A stretch of 57,404 bases of DNA from an uncultured Roseovarius sp. (GCF_947259555.1 NZ_CAMYMD010000047.1:1-57404), one strand, 5' to 3'; counted from the first letter of the stretch, positions 36,523-45,222 are shown. Translations and numbers: made by a program. The notes: a model not told the origin generated them from the sequence alone.

Positions 36523-36622
36523 AGCATCGGTTGCACGGCCGCACACCTCATTCAAAGCATGTCGATCTTGACCGGATCCAGGATTCCGTTGGGTCTCATT
36601 CTGTGGTTCCCTGCTCTTCAGG

Positions 36623-36960
36623 CAGAGACGACAAAACCGCATCCTGTCGAGGTTCGCGGCCGCGCCATGGCGAGACCGGAGATGACCAGATTGAAGATGA
36701 AGCCCTGCAACAGCAACAGCACCCAATCCAGCAGAACCCCGGAATTCTCATTGCGCGTTCCCAACGGTTCATGCCGCCGAAAAGAACAATCAGACCAGCG
36801 ACAGCCGGATCGTCGTGAAAAACCCGTCGATCATGCGATTGCAGTCATAGGCATCGTATAGAAATAGCGGGTTGATGGCGTTGTCCTCATAGACGAACGC
36901 GGCCCAATTGTCGGCTTTGTCGGGGTTTACACCTCTGCCCGTGGCCTGCGAACAGGTCCG
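36623..36960 (-). pseudogene. Remnant resembling amino-acid ABC transporter permease
   Basis: In this gene-poor stretch (36523-37000) the minus strand holds two broken pieces. One, ending at a TGA at 36790-36792, reads WAAFVYEDNAINPLFLYDAY and then MIDGFFTTIRLSLV, like the start of a polar amino-acid permease. The other, at 36663-36746, reads LLDWVLLLLQGFIFNLVISGLAMA, which resembles an amino-acid permease N-terminal helix, in another frame. Both stop abruptly. It may be a decayed permease pair. The rest of the interval shows nothing else I recognise. Confidence 0.35.
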
Positions 36961-37000
36961 CGCCATGCCCTCTAACGGGCGCGCCAGGGATCACCGGCCG

Positions 37001-37894
37001 TCACACGGCCAGACCTGACGACGACATTTGCCTGCCTTCCGAATACGCCCAATCCCAATATAGCTGGCGAACGCGCTCGGTGACGGGGCCGGGCTGATAC
37101 TGCGTGTCCTCAAAGGCTGACACCGGGGTAACCTTCATCAGGTTTCCAGAGAGAAAGACTTCGTCCGCGGCACGAAAATCATCGAACGTCATGACCGTCT
37201 CGTGCACCGAAAGGCCCGCGCCGCGCATGTTCTCGATATGCCGCGCCCGCGTGATGCCAGCCAGAAAAGTCCCATTCGGAATTGGCGTAAAGACGTCTCC
37301 ATCCTTGACCGCGAACACGTTCGCTGTCGCGGTTTCGGCCACGTTGCCAAGGGCGTCCGCCACAAGCGCATTGCCAAAACCCTTGTCGCGTACTTCTTTC
37401 AGCATCCTCGCGTTGTTGGGATAGAGACAGCCGGCCTTGGCGTTCACCACCGCATCCTCCAGCACCGGACGGCGAAACCGCGTGCGGCACAACGTCGTGC
37501 TGAAGCCCTCGGGCGGCATCGGTATCTCTTCAAGACTGATGGCAAAGCCTGTCGCACCTTCCTTGGGCACGATGCCCAGATCGCCCCCGTCCAGCGCCCA
37601 GTACATCGGCCGGATATAGATCGCAGCCTCCTTGGGGTACTGCCTCAGACCGTCCCGGATAATCGCCACCATGTCCCGCGGCGCAACCGTCGGCGTGATC
37701 ATCAACGCGCGGGCAGAGGCGTTGACCCGCGCACAGTGCAGATCCAGATCGGGCGCGATACCATCAACATAACGCGCGCCGTCAAACACTGTAGTCCCCA
37801 GCCAGGCCCCATGGTCCGCCGCCCGAATGACCGCCGGATCACCCTCATGCCACTGCCCGTCGAAAAAGGTGCGAATATTCGTGCCCGTCGCCAT
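37001..37894 (-). CDS. Branched-chain-type aminotransferase (PLP class IV)
   Basis: A 297-residue fold-type IV PLP enzyme of the IlvE/branched-chain group. FFDGQWHEGDPAVIRAADHGAWLGTTVFDGARY matches the family N-terminus, K153 in VVNAKAGCLYPNNARML is positioned as the PLP Schiff-base lysine, and NALVADALGNVAETATANVFAV is the conserved C-terminal loop. It is probably a housekeeping or accessory transaminase of the downstream operon that also includes a D-amino-acid transaminase. It is 53 bases after the VOC gene. Substrate range not decided by sequence. Confidence 0.8.
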   Translation of the reverse strand: MATGTNIRTFFDGQWHEGDPAVIRAADHGAWLGTTVFDGARYVDGIAPDLDLHCARVNASARALMITPTVAPRDMVAIIRDGLRQYPKEAAIYIRPMYWALDGGDLGIVPKEGATGFAISLEEIPMPPEGFSTTLCRTRFRRPVLEDAVVNAKAGCLYPNNARMLKEVRDKGFGNALVADALGNVAETATANVFAVKDGDVFTPIPNGTFLAGITRARHIENMRGAGLSVHETVMTFDDFRAADEVFLSGNLMKVTPVSAFEDTQYQPGPVTERVRQLYWDWAYSEGRQMSSSGLAV

Positions 37895-37947
37895 CTGCGC
37901 GTCCCCCCTTGCTTGGACGAGACCCTATGCCGGGCGCGATGCGTCGT

Positions 37948-38439
37948 CTAGCCCTCAGCCGGGGCATGTGACAAGAGCTCTGTCAAATCCACGGAATCAT
38001 TGGACATTTTCAGATTACCTTCGGCATCTCGCGGCCATTCCGCCTCGGGCCTGTCGCGGTAGAGTTCCACACCATTGCCATCGGGGTCGGAAATATAGAC
38101 CGCCTCGCTCACACCATGATCCGCAGCACCCTCAATGGGGATACCCGCCTGCATCACCCGCCGCAGCGCATCCGCCAACTGCGCCCGGTCCGAATAGAGA
38201 AAGGCGGTATGATAGAGACCGGCATGCCCTTTGGGCGCAGGCGGGCCCCCGAGCGAGTCCCAGGTATTCAGACCGATGTGATGATGATATCCACCCGCCG
38301 ACAGAAACGCAGACCGCGTGCCAGATTTCTGTTGCACCTCAAAGCCCAGAACCCCGGCATAAAATCCGATGGCCCGATCCAGATCGGATACTTTCAGATG
38401 CACGTGGCCAATGCGTGTTTCGGGATGCACAGGGGTCAT
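37948..38439 (-). CDS. VOC/glyoxalase-superfamily protein
   Basis: A 163-residue two-beta-alpha-beta-beta-beta domain protein. RIGHVHLKVSDLDRAIGFYAGVLGF starts it; H of GHVHL, H of GLYHTAF and E of NGVELYRDRP are the likely metal ligands. HHIGLNTWDSLGGPP is the CatE-like ring-cleavage/ VOC pattern. The product could be a glyoxalase or a CatE-type ring-cleaving dioxygenase; the sequence alone does not settle it. ATG 38439 has GGAG 6 bases upstream, better than TTG 38451. A perfect palindrome lies just upstream (38451-38471). Confidence 0.75.
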   Translation of the reverse strand: MTPVHPETRIGHVHLKVSDLDRAIGFYAGVLGFEVQQKSGTRSAFLSAGGYHHHIGLNTWDSLGGPPAPKGHAGLYHTAFLYSDRAQLADALRRVMQAGIPIEGAADHGVSEAVYISDPDGNGVELYRDRPEAEWPRDAEGNLKMSNDSVDLTELLSHAPAEG

Positions 38440-38450
38440 GTCGTACTCCA

Positions 38451-38471
38451 ATTCTTGATGTGATCAAGAAT
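38451..38471. promoter_or_regulatory. Palindromic operator-like site before VOC gene
   Basis: ATTCTTGAT (38451-38459) and ATCAAGAAT (38463-38471) are a perfect 9-base inverted repeat around GTG, placed 12 bases before the VOC start. The TTGAT-n3-ATCAA core is typical of MarR- and other winged-helix operators. It could instead be a transcript hairpin. Confidence 0.5.
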
Positions 38472-38534
38472 GGCCACATGGCCCTGCGCGCTCAATTACC
38501 CGATTTCGCCCAGTTCCTGTGCGAAATTGCAGGA

Positions 38535-39395
38535 TCAGAGAGCCGCCTTCAGGCTTTCATCAAGATAAATCTCACGCAACCGTTTCACGATTCGCCCCGG
38601 CACGCCGTCGCTCAGGGCAACGCCGTCGATCTCGACCACCGGCATGACAAAGTTGCTCGCGGAGGTGACAAACGCTTCATCCGCCGCCTTCGCCTCGTCG
38701 ATGGTAAAGGCGCGCTCTTCCACTTCCATCTGCGCCTCGGACGCAAAGCGCAGAACAGCGGCGCGCGTGATGCCATGCAGGATCTCGTTGGACAGCTGCC
38801 GCGTTATGATCTTGTTGCCTTTGACGATATAGGCATTGTTGCTGGTGCCCTCGGTGACATGGCCATCCTCGACCATCCAGGCGTCATCGCATCCGGCCTT
38901 CTTGGCCATCATCTTGCCCATCGACGGATAGAGCAGCTGCACCGTCTTGATATCGCGGCGGCCCCAGCGAATATCCTCTATACTGATCACCCGTATACCC
39001 TTTTTCGCCACCGGATCGTCCGCCAGCCCGGGCTTGGCCTGGGTAAAGAGAACCAGCGTCGGCTCGGTTGTCTCTGCATCGGGGAAAATGAAATCGCGGT
39101 CGCCATCGCTGCCGCGCGTAACCTGAAGGTAAACCAGCCCGTCACCGATCTCGTTGACCCGCACCAACTCGCGGTGAATGTCCAGAAGGTCCTCAAACGC
39201 CACCGGCTTCTTTATGTCCAGTTCATTCAAAGACCGCTCCAGCCGGGCAAGATGCCCCGCAAAATCAATCAGCTTGCCACCCAGCACGCTCGTCACCTCA
39301 TAGACGGCATCCGCCATGAGAAACCCGCGGTCGAATATCGAAACGGTGGCCTCGGTCTCCGGCAGATACTCGCCGTTCACATAGACGGTGCGCAT
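38535..39395 (-). CDS. D-amino-acid transaminase-like (PLP class IV)
   Basis: A 286-residue fold-type IV enzyme. It begins TVYVNGEYLPETEATVSIFDRGFLMADAVYE, the D-alanine-transaminase pattern (including DRGF and DxVYE), has the PLP lysine K150 in RRDIKTVQLLYPSM, and GHVTEGTSNNAYIV, the phosphate-binding end. The family converts D-Ala, D-Glu and other D-amino acids to 2-keto acids. Start chosen at 39395; the upstream codons add an untypical leader. It follows dgcA (4-base gap), in an operon of D-glutamate genes, so a role in D-amino-acid use is well supported but not its exact substrates. Confidence 0.8.
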   Translation of the reverse strand: MRTVYVNGEYLPETEATVSIFDRGFLMADAVYEVTSVLGGKLIDFAGHLARLERSLNELDIKKPVAFEDLLDIHRELVRVNEIGDGLVYLQVTRGSDGDRDFIFPDAETTEPTLVLFTQAKPGLADDPVAKKGIRVISIEDIRWGRRDIKTVQLLYPSMGKMMAKKAGCDDAWMVEDGHVTEGTSNNAYIVKGNKIITRQLSNEILHGITRAAVLRFASEAQMEVEERAFTIDEAKAADEAFVTSASNFVMPVVEIDGVALSDGVPGRIVKRLREIYLDESLKAAL

Positions 39396-39399
39396 GGTC

Positions 39400-40380
39400 T
39401 TATCCCCACAATGCGGCCTCGGGCGGATGCACCCCCTCGGCGTCAAAAGTCAAAGCGTTGTCCCGGTCTTCGGCCAAGAGAAGCGGGCCGTCAAGGTCTG
39501 TCACCATCGCACCCTGCGCGACCAGCACCGCCGGGGCCATGGCCAAAGAGCTTCCCACCATGCACCCCACCATGCACCCATAACCGTCCGCACCTGCCGC
39601 CTCGCGCAGGCGCAGCGCCTCGGTCAGACCACCGGTCTTGTCCAGCTTGATGTTGACCACGTCGTACTTGCCCTTGAGGGCGGCCAGGCTCGCCCGGTCA
39701 TGGCACGACTCATCCGCACAAACCGGCACCGGGCGCGCCATCCCGATCAGCGCCTCATCCTCGCCCGCAGGCAGCGGTTGTTCGACCAGTGCCACGCCAA
39801 GCCGCAGCAGATGCGGCGCCAGATCGGCATAGACCTCGGCGCTCCAGCCCTCGTTGGCGTCGATGATGATCTTCGACTGCGGCGCGCCCCGCCGCACCGC
39901 CTCCAGCCGGGGCATGTCGTCGGGCGTCCCCAGCTTGATCTTGAGCACGGGCCGATGCGCGTGCGTCACGGCCTGCGCCTGCATCGCCTCGGGCGTATCC
40001 AGCGACAGGGTATAGGCGGTGATCTCCGGCCCCGGCCTGGGCAGTCCGGCCAGTTCCCAGACACGACGCCCGTCGCGCTTCGCCTGCCAGTCCCAGAGCG
40101 CACAATCCACCGCATTGCGCGCCGCCCCGGCGGGCAGCAGATCATAGAGCCCGTCACGCGTCAGATTGCCCGGCAGCCCCTCGATCTGCGCCGTGACACT
40201 CTCCAGCGTCTCGCCATAGCGCGCATAGGGCACGCATTCGCCCCAGCCCGTCACGCCGCCTTCGCTGACCCGCACGGTCAGCACCTGCGCCTCGGTCCGC
40301 GAGCCCCGGCTGATGGTAAACACCTGCGCCAGCCGGAACACGTCGCGCGTCACTGAAATCTCCACGCGGCCCCCTTTCAT
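39400..40380 (-). CDS. dgcA: N-acyl-D-glutamate racemase-like, enolase superfamily (DgcA)
   Basis: A 326-residue muconate-lactonizing-type member of the enolase superfamily, close to Ala-Glu (dipeptide) epimerases. The catalytic KxK is K147-I-K149, metal ligands are D174 (IIIDANEG), E200 (LVEQPL) and D223 (CADES), and the second lysine is K245 in NIKLDKTGGL. ATG 40380 (MKGGRVEISV) avoids overlap with dgcN. In marine bacteria DgcA is reported to racemize N-acetyl-D-Glu to N-acetyl-L-Glu after DgcN has acetylated D-Glu; I cite this from general knowledge. An unusual repeat CMVGCMVG sits near the C-terminal active site; whether it is normal is not tested. A dipeptide epimerase role is the alternative. 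Confidence 0.75.
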   Translation of the reverse strand: MKGGRVEISVTRDVFRLAQVFTISRGSRTEAQVLTVRVSEGGVTGWGECVPYARYGETLESVTAQIEGLPGNLTRDGLYDLLPAGAARNAVDCALWDWQAKRDGRRVWELAGLPRPGPEITAYTLSLDTPEAMQAQAVTHAHRPVLKIKLGTPDDMPRLEAVRRGAPQSKIIIDANEGWSAEVYADLAPHLLRLGVALVEQPLPAGEDEALIGMARPVPVCADESCHDRASLAALKGKYDVVNIKLDKTGGLTEALRLREAAGADGYGCMVGCMVGSSLAMAPAVLVAQGAMVTDLDGPLLLAEDRDNALTFDAEGVHPPEAALWG

Positions 40381-40417
40381 CTTGCCAAAAATATCCCCGC
40401 CGGAGGCGTCCACCGGA

Positions 40418-41419
40418 TCAGATCGCGGCGAGCGCGTCCACCAACGTGCCCGACCCGAAACGATAGGGATCGGTCGCGGGCAAACCCATCTCGGCCTCGA
40501 CCTTGTCCAGATAGACGCGTGCCTCGACCTCATCCATATGCTGCGTATTGACCGCCACGCCGGCCACCTGACAGGCCGGGTTCGAGACCCGCGCCAGCGG
40601 CAACGCGGCGTCGCGCAACTGCTCCAGCGTGGGCAGGGCATAGCCCGGCAACCCGCGCATGTGCTCCCGCGTCGGCTCATGAGACAGGATCAACGCATCG
40701 GGCTGACCGCCATGAATGAGCGCCAGCGTCACCCCGGAATAAGAAACGTGAAAGAGGCTGCCCTGCCCCTCGATCATGTCCCAGTGCTCAGGGTCGTTGT
40801 CCGGGGTCAGGTATTCCACCGACCCGGCCATGAAGTCGGCGACCACCGCATCGAGCGGTACACCATGCCCGGTGATCAGGATGCCCGTCTGCCCGGTGGC
40901 GCGAAACGTGGCCTTCATCCCGCGCGCGGTCATCTCGGCCTCCATCGCCATCGCCGTGTACATCTTGCCGACCGAGCAATCGGTGCCGACGGCAAGGCAA
41001 CGCTTGCCGCTACGCTTGATGCCATTGGCAATCGGATAGCCCACGGTCGGGACGCGCACATCGTGCAGCGTGCCGCCATAGGTCTGCGCGGCGGCCACCA
41101 GATCGCCCTCGTCGCGCAACAGGTTATGCAGCCCCGAGGCAAGGTCAAAGCCCATTTCCAGCGCCTTGACCAAGACCTCTTTCCACGCCGCCGAGATCAC
41201 ACCGCCCCGGTTCGCGACGCCGATCACCACGGTCTTGGCGCCTGCCGCCTTGGCCTCTTCCAGCGTCAGGTCGGCAAGGCCCAGATCCGCCCCGCAGCCC
41301 GGCAGGCGGATCTGGCCAAGGGCGTTTTCCGGCCGCCAGTCACGGATGCCAATGGCTACTTTGGCGGCCAGCATATCGGGCGCATCGCCCAGAAACAGCA
41401 GATAGGGTGTATTGATCAT
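40418..41419 (-). CDS. dgcN: DUF1611 P-loop protein, D-glutamate N-acetyltransferase (DgcN-like)
   Basis: A 333-residue protein. YLLFLGDAPDMLAAKVAIGI opens it, VGYPIANGIKRSGKRCLAVGTDCSVGK contains a P-loop-like GTDCSVGK (145-152), and GHGVPLDAVVADFMAGSVEYL and YSGVTLALIHGGQPDALIL follow, the typical DUF1611 order. DUF1611 members were linked to D-Glu N-acetylation in the DgcN-DgcA pathway. It ends 37 bases before dgcA and is divergent from mcl1. The gene pair with dgcA supports the assignment, but I did not check an experimentally described homologue. Confidence 0.75.
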   Translation of the reverse strand: MINTPYLLFLGDAPDMLAAKVAIGIRDWRPENALGQIRLPGCGADLGLADLTLEEAKAAGAKTVVIGVANRGGVISAAWKEVLVKALEMGFDLASGLHNLLRDEGDLVAAAQTYGGTLHDVRVPTVGYPIANGIKRSGKRCLAVGTDCSVGKMYTAMAMEAEMTARGMKATFRATGQTGILITGHGVPLDAVVADFMAGSVEYLTPDNDPEHWDMIEGQGSLFHVSYSGVTLALIHGGQPDALILSHEPTREHMRGLPGYALPTLEQLRDAALPLARVSNPACQVAGVAVNTQHMDEVEARVYLDKVEAEMGLPATDPYRFGSGTLVDALAAI

Positions 41420-41673
41420 GGCATGTCCTCTCAGGATGCGGCGTGCCGGTAATTTCCGATGATTTTGTTGCGATTATCTATTCTATTTTACGCGCTAGGC
41501 CGATTTGGCACATGTTCCTTCGAAGAAAAAGGAAGTTTGACGAAGTTTCTTCTTTGACGGCTCTGCCTGCCCAAGACCGAGGCCGCAAAAACCGCCTTGC
41601 GGAGCAATGCGCAATTTCATAACCACGGCAGCAACAATCTCGCAACTTCCTTATACAACGGAGCCGTTCAAAC
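41420..41673. promoter_or_regulatory. Divergent control region between dgcN and mcl1
   Basis: A 254-base gap. TTTGACG occurs twice (41536-41542 and 41553-41559), 17 bases apart, in an AT-rich stretch. TTCCTT (41517-41522) and AAGGAA (41529-41534) form a short inverted repeat beside it. These could bind a regulator for either gene. No RNA gene is visible. Confidence 0.35.
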
Positions 41674-42633
41674 ATGAGCTTTCGCCTGCAACCGCCTGCC
41701 CCTGCCCGCCCCAATCGCTGCCAGTTGTTCGGCCCCGGTTCCAACACCAAGCTCTTCGAGAAAATGGCGGCGAGCGCGGCGGATGTGATCAACATCGACC
41801 TTGAGGACTCGGTCGCGCCGACCGACAAGGACATCGCCCGCCAAAACACGATTCAGGCCATCAACGAGGTCGATTGGGGCAAGAAATACCTCTCGGTACG
41901 CATAAACAGTCTCGATTCGCCGTTCTGGTATCGTGACGTGGTCGACCTTCTGGAGCAAGCCGGCGACCGCCTCGATCAGATCATGATCCCCAAGGTCGGC
42001 TGCGCCGGTGACATCTATGCCGTCGATGCGCTCGTCACCGCCATCGAAGCGGCCAAAGGGCGCCAAAAGCGGATCACCTTCGAGGTCATCATCGAATCCG
42101 CCGCCGGTATCGCCCATGTCGAGGAAATCGCCGCCGCGTCACCCCGCATGCAGGCGATGAGCCTCGGCGCCGCCGATTTCGCGGCCTCGATGGGCATGTC
42201 CACCACCGGCATCGGCGGCACGCAAGAGAATTATTACATGTTGCATGAGGGCGCGAAATACTGGTCCGACCCGTGGCATTGGGCGCAGACCGCCATCGTC
42301 GCGGCCTGCCGCACGCATGGTCTCTTGCCTGTCGATGGCCCGTTTGGTGATTTCTCGGACGATGACGGGTTCCGCGCGCAGGCGTACCGCTCCGCGACGC
42401 TCGGCATGGTCGGCAAATGGGCGATCCATCCCAAGCAGATCGCGCTCTCCAACGAGATTTTCACGCCCTCCGACAAGGCCGTGCAAGAGGCCCGCGAGAT
42501 CCTTCAGGCCATGGAAGACGCCAAGACACGCGGCGAAGGGGCAACCACCTACAAGGGCCGTCTCGTCGATATCGCCTCGATCAAGCAGGCCGAGGTGATC
42601 GTCACACAGGCCGAGATGATCGCGGCGCAATAA
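41674..42633 (+). CDS. mcl1: L-malyl-CoA/beta-methylmalyl-CoA lyase
   Basis: A 319-residue HpcH/HpaI-type lyase. It begins FRLQPPAPARPNRCQLFGPGSNTKLFEKMA, then INIDLEDSVAP (metal-binding Glu/Asp), MIPKVGCAGDIYAVD, ESAAGIAHVEEI, and FAASMGMSTTGIGG, typical of Rhodobacteraceae Mcl1. It cleaves malyl-CoA and beta-methylmalyl-CoA in acetate assimilation through the ethylmalonyl-CoA pathway. The length matches that family. It is divergent from dgcN. A GGGGCGA/TCGCCCC hairpin follows the stop. Confidence 0.92.
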   Translation: MSFRLQPPAPARPNRCQLFGPGSNTKLFEKMAASAADVINIDLEDSVAPTDKDIARQNTIQAINEVDWGKKYLSVRINSLDSPFWYRDVVDLLEQAGDRLDQIMIPKVGCAGDIYAVDALVTAIEAAKGRQKRITFEVIIESAAGIAHVEEIAAASPRMQAMSLGAADFAASMGMSTTGIGGTQENYYMLHEGAKYWSDPWHWAQTAIVAACRTHGLLPVDGPFGDFSDDDGFRAQAYRSATLGMVGKWAIHPKQIALSNEIFTPSDKAVQEAREILQAMEDAKTRGEGATTYKGRLVDIASIKQAEVIVTQAEMIAAQ

Positions 42634-42641
42634 GCGCGGCA

Positions 42642-42664
42642 GGGGCGATCCGATGGGTCGCCCC
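42642..42664 (+). terminator. Hairpin after mcl1
   Basis: GGGGCGA (42642-42648) pairs with TCGCCCC (42658-42664) around a 9-base loop, beginning 9 bases after the mcl1 stop and followed by TT. It is a plausible intrinsic-type terminator, though the T-run is short. Confidence 0.5.
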
Positions 42665-43134
42665 TTGCAATCTTGGCCTGCGTTACCAAAGATCATCGGG
42701 ACATGTCCAAGGCTGGTTTCGAGCCAACCTGTGGATTGCAGCGCATCGGTGCAGCAGGCGGGAATGGCGCGAAGCGGACGTTGCATCCCGCCAGAAGGTG
42801 CCGCGCGGTCGCAGGGCCGGGGACTGGCGATGCAACGGCCGGTGCGGGCGCTTTATGCCAGCCAAGTCATTCTAAACTCAACACGTTGCACACCACATCA
42901 AATCGCCAGGCCGCGGGACGGCGTCATGCCGGAGGCATGCCTCTGGCATGACGATCGCGCGGCACCTTCGGTGCTGTTCGCGCGGTTGGCTCATAGGTCC
43001 GCTCCAGGCCAAACCCGACGTCGCAGGTATTTCGGTAATCTGCAGTAAGGTCCGCAGAGCGGCCTTACAGGTGAACAAACACATAGCGCCTGCCAAAACG
43101 ATCAGACCAAGGTATTGCCAAACCTGCGCCCCGC
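42665..43134. other. Gene-poor spacer between mcl1 and dppDF
   Basis: About 470 bases without a gene that I can support. Short open frames lack motifs. The dominant structure is a near-perfect 30-base palindrome at 42923-42952, next to a GC-rich hairpin GCACC-ttc-GGTGC (near 42963). The two transcription units around it converge, so this is a likely terminator/repeat region. Confidence 0.5.
42923..42952. repeat. Near-perfect 30-bp palindrome
   Basis: GTCATGCC (42923-42930) and GGCATGAC (42945-42952) flank an inner palindrome GAGGCATGCCTC (42932-42943), with one mismatched base on each side (G42931, T42944). All 30 bases fold on themselves. It sits in the converging spacer between mcl1 and dppDF and may be a bidirectional terminator or a REP-type element. 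Confidence 0.65.
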
Positions 43135-45222
43135 TCACTCCGCCGCGATCTTGATCACCGGCTCCATCCGGTCGAGCATCCCCTGCGACAAGTGACATTT
43201 GACCTGATGGCCGGGAGCAAGATCGCGCACCGGCGGCACCTCTGTCTCACACAGCCCTCCCGGCACTTCGGATTTCCACCGACAGCGCGTCTGGAACGGG
43301 CAGCCGGGCGGGGGGTTCATGGCCGAGGGCACATCCCCTTCCAGCACGATATGACGCTTCTCGACGCTGGTATCGGCGATCGGCACGGCCGAGAGCAGCG
43401 CCTCGGTATAGGGGTGATAGGGCGGCGAAAAGACCTGATCGGTTGTGCCCAGCTCGACCACATGCCCCAGATACATCACCATCACCCGGTCGCTGAGATA
43501 GCGCACGATGCTCAGATCATGTGAGATGAAGAGAAGCGTCGTCTTCTGCTTGCGCTGAATCTCCATCAAGAGATCCGTCACCGCCGCCTGCACGCTCACA
43601 TCCAGCGCCGACACCGGCTCGTCGGCCACCACGATCCGCGCGCCGCCGGCAAAGGCGCGGGCGATGCCGACGCGCTGTTTCTGCCCACCCGAGAGTTGCC
43701 GGGGCATCCGGTCGGCAAATTCACGTGGCAGCTTGACCAGATCGAGAAGGCGCATCATCTCGGCCTGCCGCTCCTCATCCGACGCGCCGATGCCGAACAC
43801 CTCCAGCGCGCGCATGATCTGCCGACCCACCGTCATCGACGGGTTCAGCGTGTCAAACGGGTTCTGAAACACCATCTGCACGTCGGCGACCGTCTGCGTG
43901 TCGCGCGCCTCAATCGGGGTCTTCTCGATATTGCGATTGTCGAGCAGGATCTGCCCCTCGGTCGCCGTCTCCAGCCCCATGAGGACCTTGGCGAAAGTGG
44001 ATTTACCGCAACCGGACTCGCCGACGATGGCCAATGTCTCGCTCTCGCGCGCTTCAAAGCTCAGTGTCTCATTGGCCTTCACGACCTTGGTGCCGCCGCC
44101 GCCGCCAAAGAGCGCATTGGCCGCAACCTCGTAATATTTCTTGAGCTTGTCCATCTTGAGGACAACCTTGCCCGGTGCGGTCGCCTCCGTCGTGTCGCTT
44201 TTCTCGATCGGGGCGTGCCAGTCGATCTCGGCGAACCGCGCACAGCGGGTAAAATGTCTGTCATCCCCCTCGATCGCCGCCATCCGAATGTCGCCCGCAT
44301 CACACAGACCGCCCCTGAAATAGTCACAGCGCGGTCCAAAGTTACAGCCCTTGGGGCGCTCATGCGGCAACGGAAAGTTGCCGGGAATGGCCTTGAGCGG
44401 GCGGCTGTTCTTGTCCGCCCCCGGCAGCGGGATCGAGCGAAAGAGCGCCTGCGTGTACGGGTGCTGCATCTTGTCAAACACGTCGGTCACGCTGCCAGTC
44501 TCGACCGCCTCGCCCGAATACATCACGCAGATCCGGTCACAGGTCTCCAGCACAAGCCCCAGATTGTGGCTGATAAACAGCATCGACGTGCCGTATTTTT
44601 CACCCAAGCCTTTCACAAGGTCCACAACCGCCGCCTCGACCGTGACATCGAGCGCGGTGGTGGGTTCATCCAGAATGAGCAGGGACGGCTTGGACATCAA
44701 CGCCATGGCGATCACGATCCGTTGCTGCTGCCCCCCCGAGAGCTGATGCGGATAGCTCTTCAGGATACGCTCCGGGTCGGGCAGCTTCACATCCCGGACC
44801 ACTTCCAGCGCCCGCGCCCGGGCCTCCGCCTCCGAAACGCCCTCATGGATCATCGGCACCTCGATCAGTTGCCGCCCCACGCGCATCGCCGGATTGAGGC
44901 TTGCCATCGGTTCCTGATAGATCATCGCGATCTCGTTGCCGCGAATATGGCGCAGCTCGGCGCTGCTCATCTCGCCCAGATCACGTCCCTTGAACCGGAC
45001 CGATCCACCCACAATACGCCCGTTGACCCCCAGATCCTGCATCACGCCCAGGGCCACGGTCGACTTGCCACAGCCGGATTCGCCGACAAGCCCCACCGCC
45101 TCACCGGGCCGGACACTGACCGAAAAGTCCATCACCGCCGGGATTTCGCGCAGCCGCGTGAAAAAGGAGATCGACAGGTTCTCGATCTCAAGGATCGGTC
45201 CGTCATAGTCCGGCTTGGCCAT
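43135..45222 (-). CDS. Fused dipeptide/oligopeptide ABC ATPase (DppD-DppF type)
   Basis: A 695-residue protein with two ABC ATPase domains joined by a linker. The first has GLVGESGCGKST Walker A, YPHQLSGGQQQR and LLILDEPTTALDVT; the second has IVGESGCGKSTFAKV, MPRQLSGGQKQRVGIA and VVADEPVSALDVS. Each is followed by the FGPRCDYF/FQTRCRWK Cys-rich tail typical of Dpp/Opp ATPases. Both domains are intact, so one polypeptide can replace DppD plus DppF. ATG 45222 has AAGGAG 6 bases upstream. dppC is 29 bases upstream. It energises peptide import. Confidence 0.9.
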   Translation of the reverse strand: MAKPDYDGPILEIENLSISFFTRLREIPAVMDFSVSVRPGEAVGLVGESGCGKSTVALGVMQDLGVNGRIVGGSVRFKGRDLGEMSSAELRHIRGNEIAMIYQEPMASLNPAMRVGRQLIEVPMIHEGVSEAEARARALEVVRDVKLPDPERILKSYPHQLSGGQQQRIVIAMALMSKPSLLILDEPTTALDVTVEAAVVDLVKGLGEKYGTSMLFISHNLGLVLETCDRICVMYSGEAVETGSVTDVFDKMQHPYTQALFRSIPLPGADKNSRPLKAIPGNFPLPHERPKGCNFGPRCDYFRGGLCDAGDIRMAAIEGDDRHFTRCARFAEIDWHAPIEKSDTTEATAPGKVVLKMDKLKKYYEVAANALFGGGGGTKVVKANETLSFEARESETLAIVGESGCGKSTFAKVLMGLETATEGQILLDNRNIEKTPIEARDTQTVADVQMVFQNPFDTLNPSMTVGRQIMRALEVFGIGASDEERQAEMMRLLDLVKLPREFADRMPRQLSGGQKQRVGIARAFAGGARIVVADEPVSALDVSVQAAVTDLLMEIQRKQKTTLLFISHDLSIVRYLSDRVMVMYLGHVVELGTTDQVFSPPYHPYTEALLSAVPIADTSVEKRHIVLEGDVPSAMNPPPGCPFQTRCRWKSEVPGGLCETEVPPVRDLAPGHQVKCHLSQGMLDRMEPVIKIAAE

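Noticed and set aside
37827..39650. Long 607-residue plus-strand frame across several minus-strand genes
   Set aside because: It spans three well-supported genes in the other direction, has no motif and is an antisense shadow.
42878..43198. 106-residue minus-strand frame in the mcl1-dppDF spacer with a hydrophobic stretch
   Set aside because: One hydrophobic segment, no motif, overlaps the palindrome and the dppDF 3' end; probably chance.
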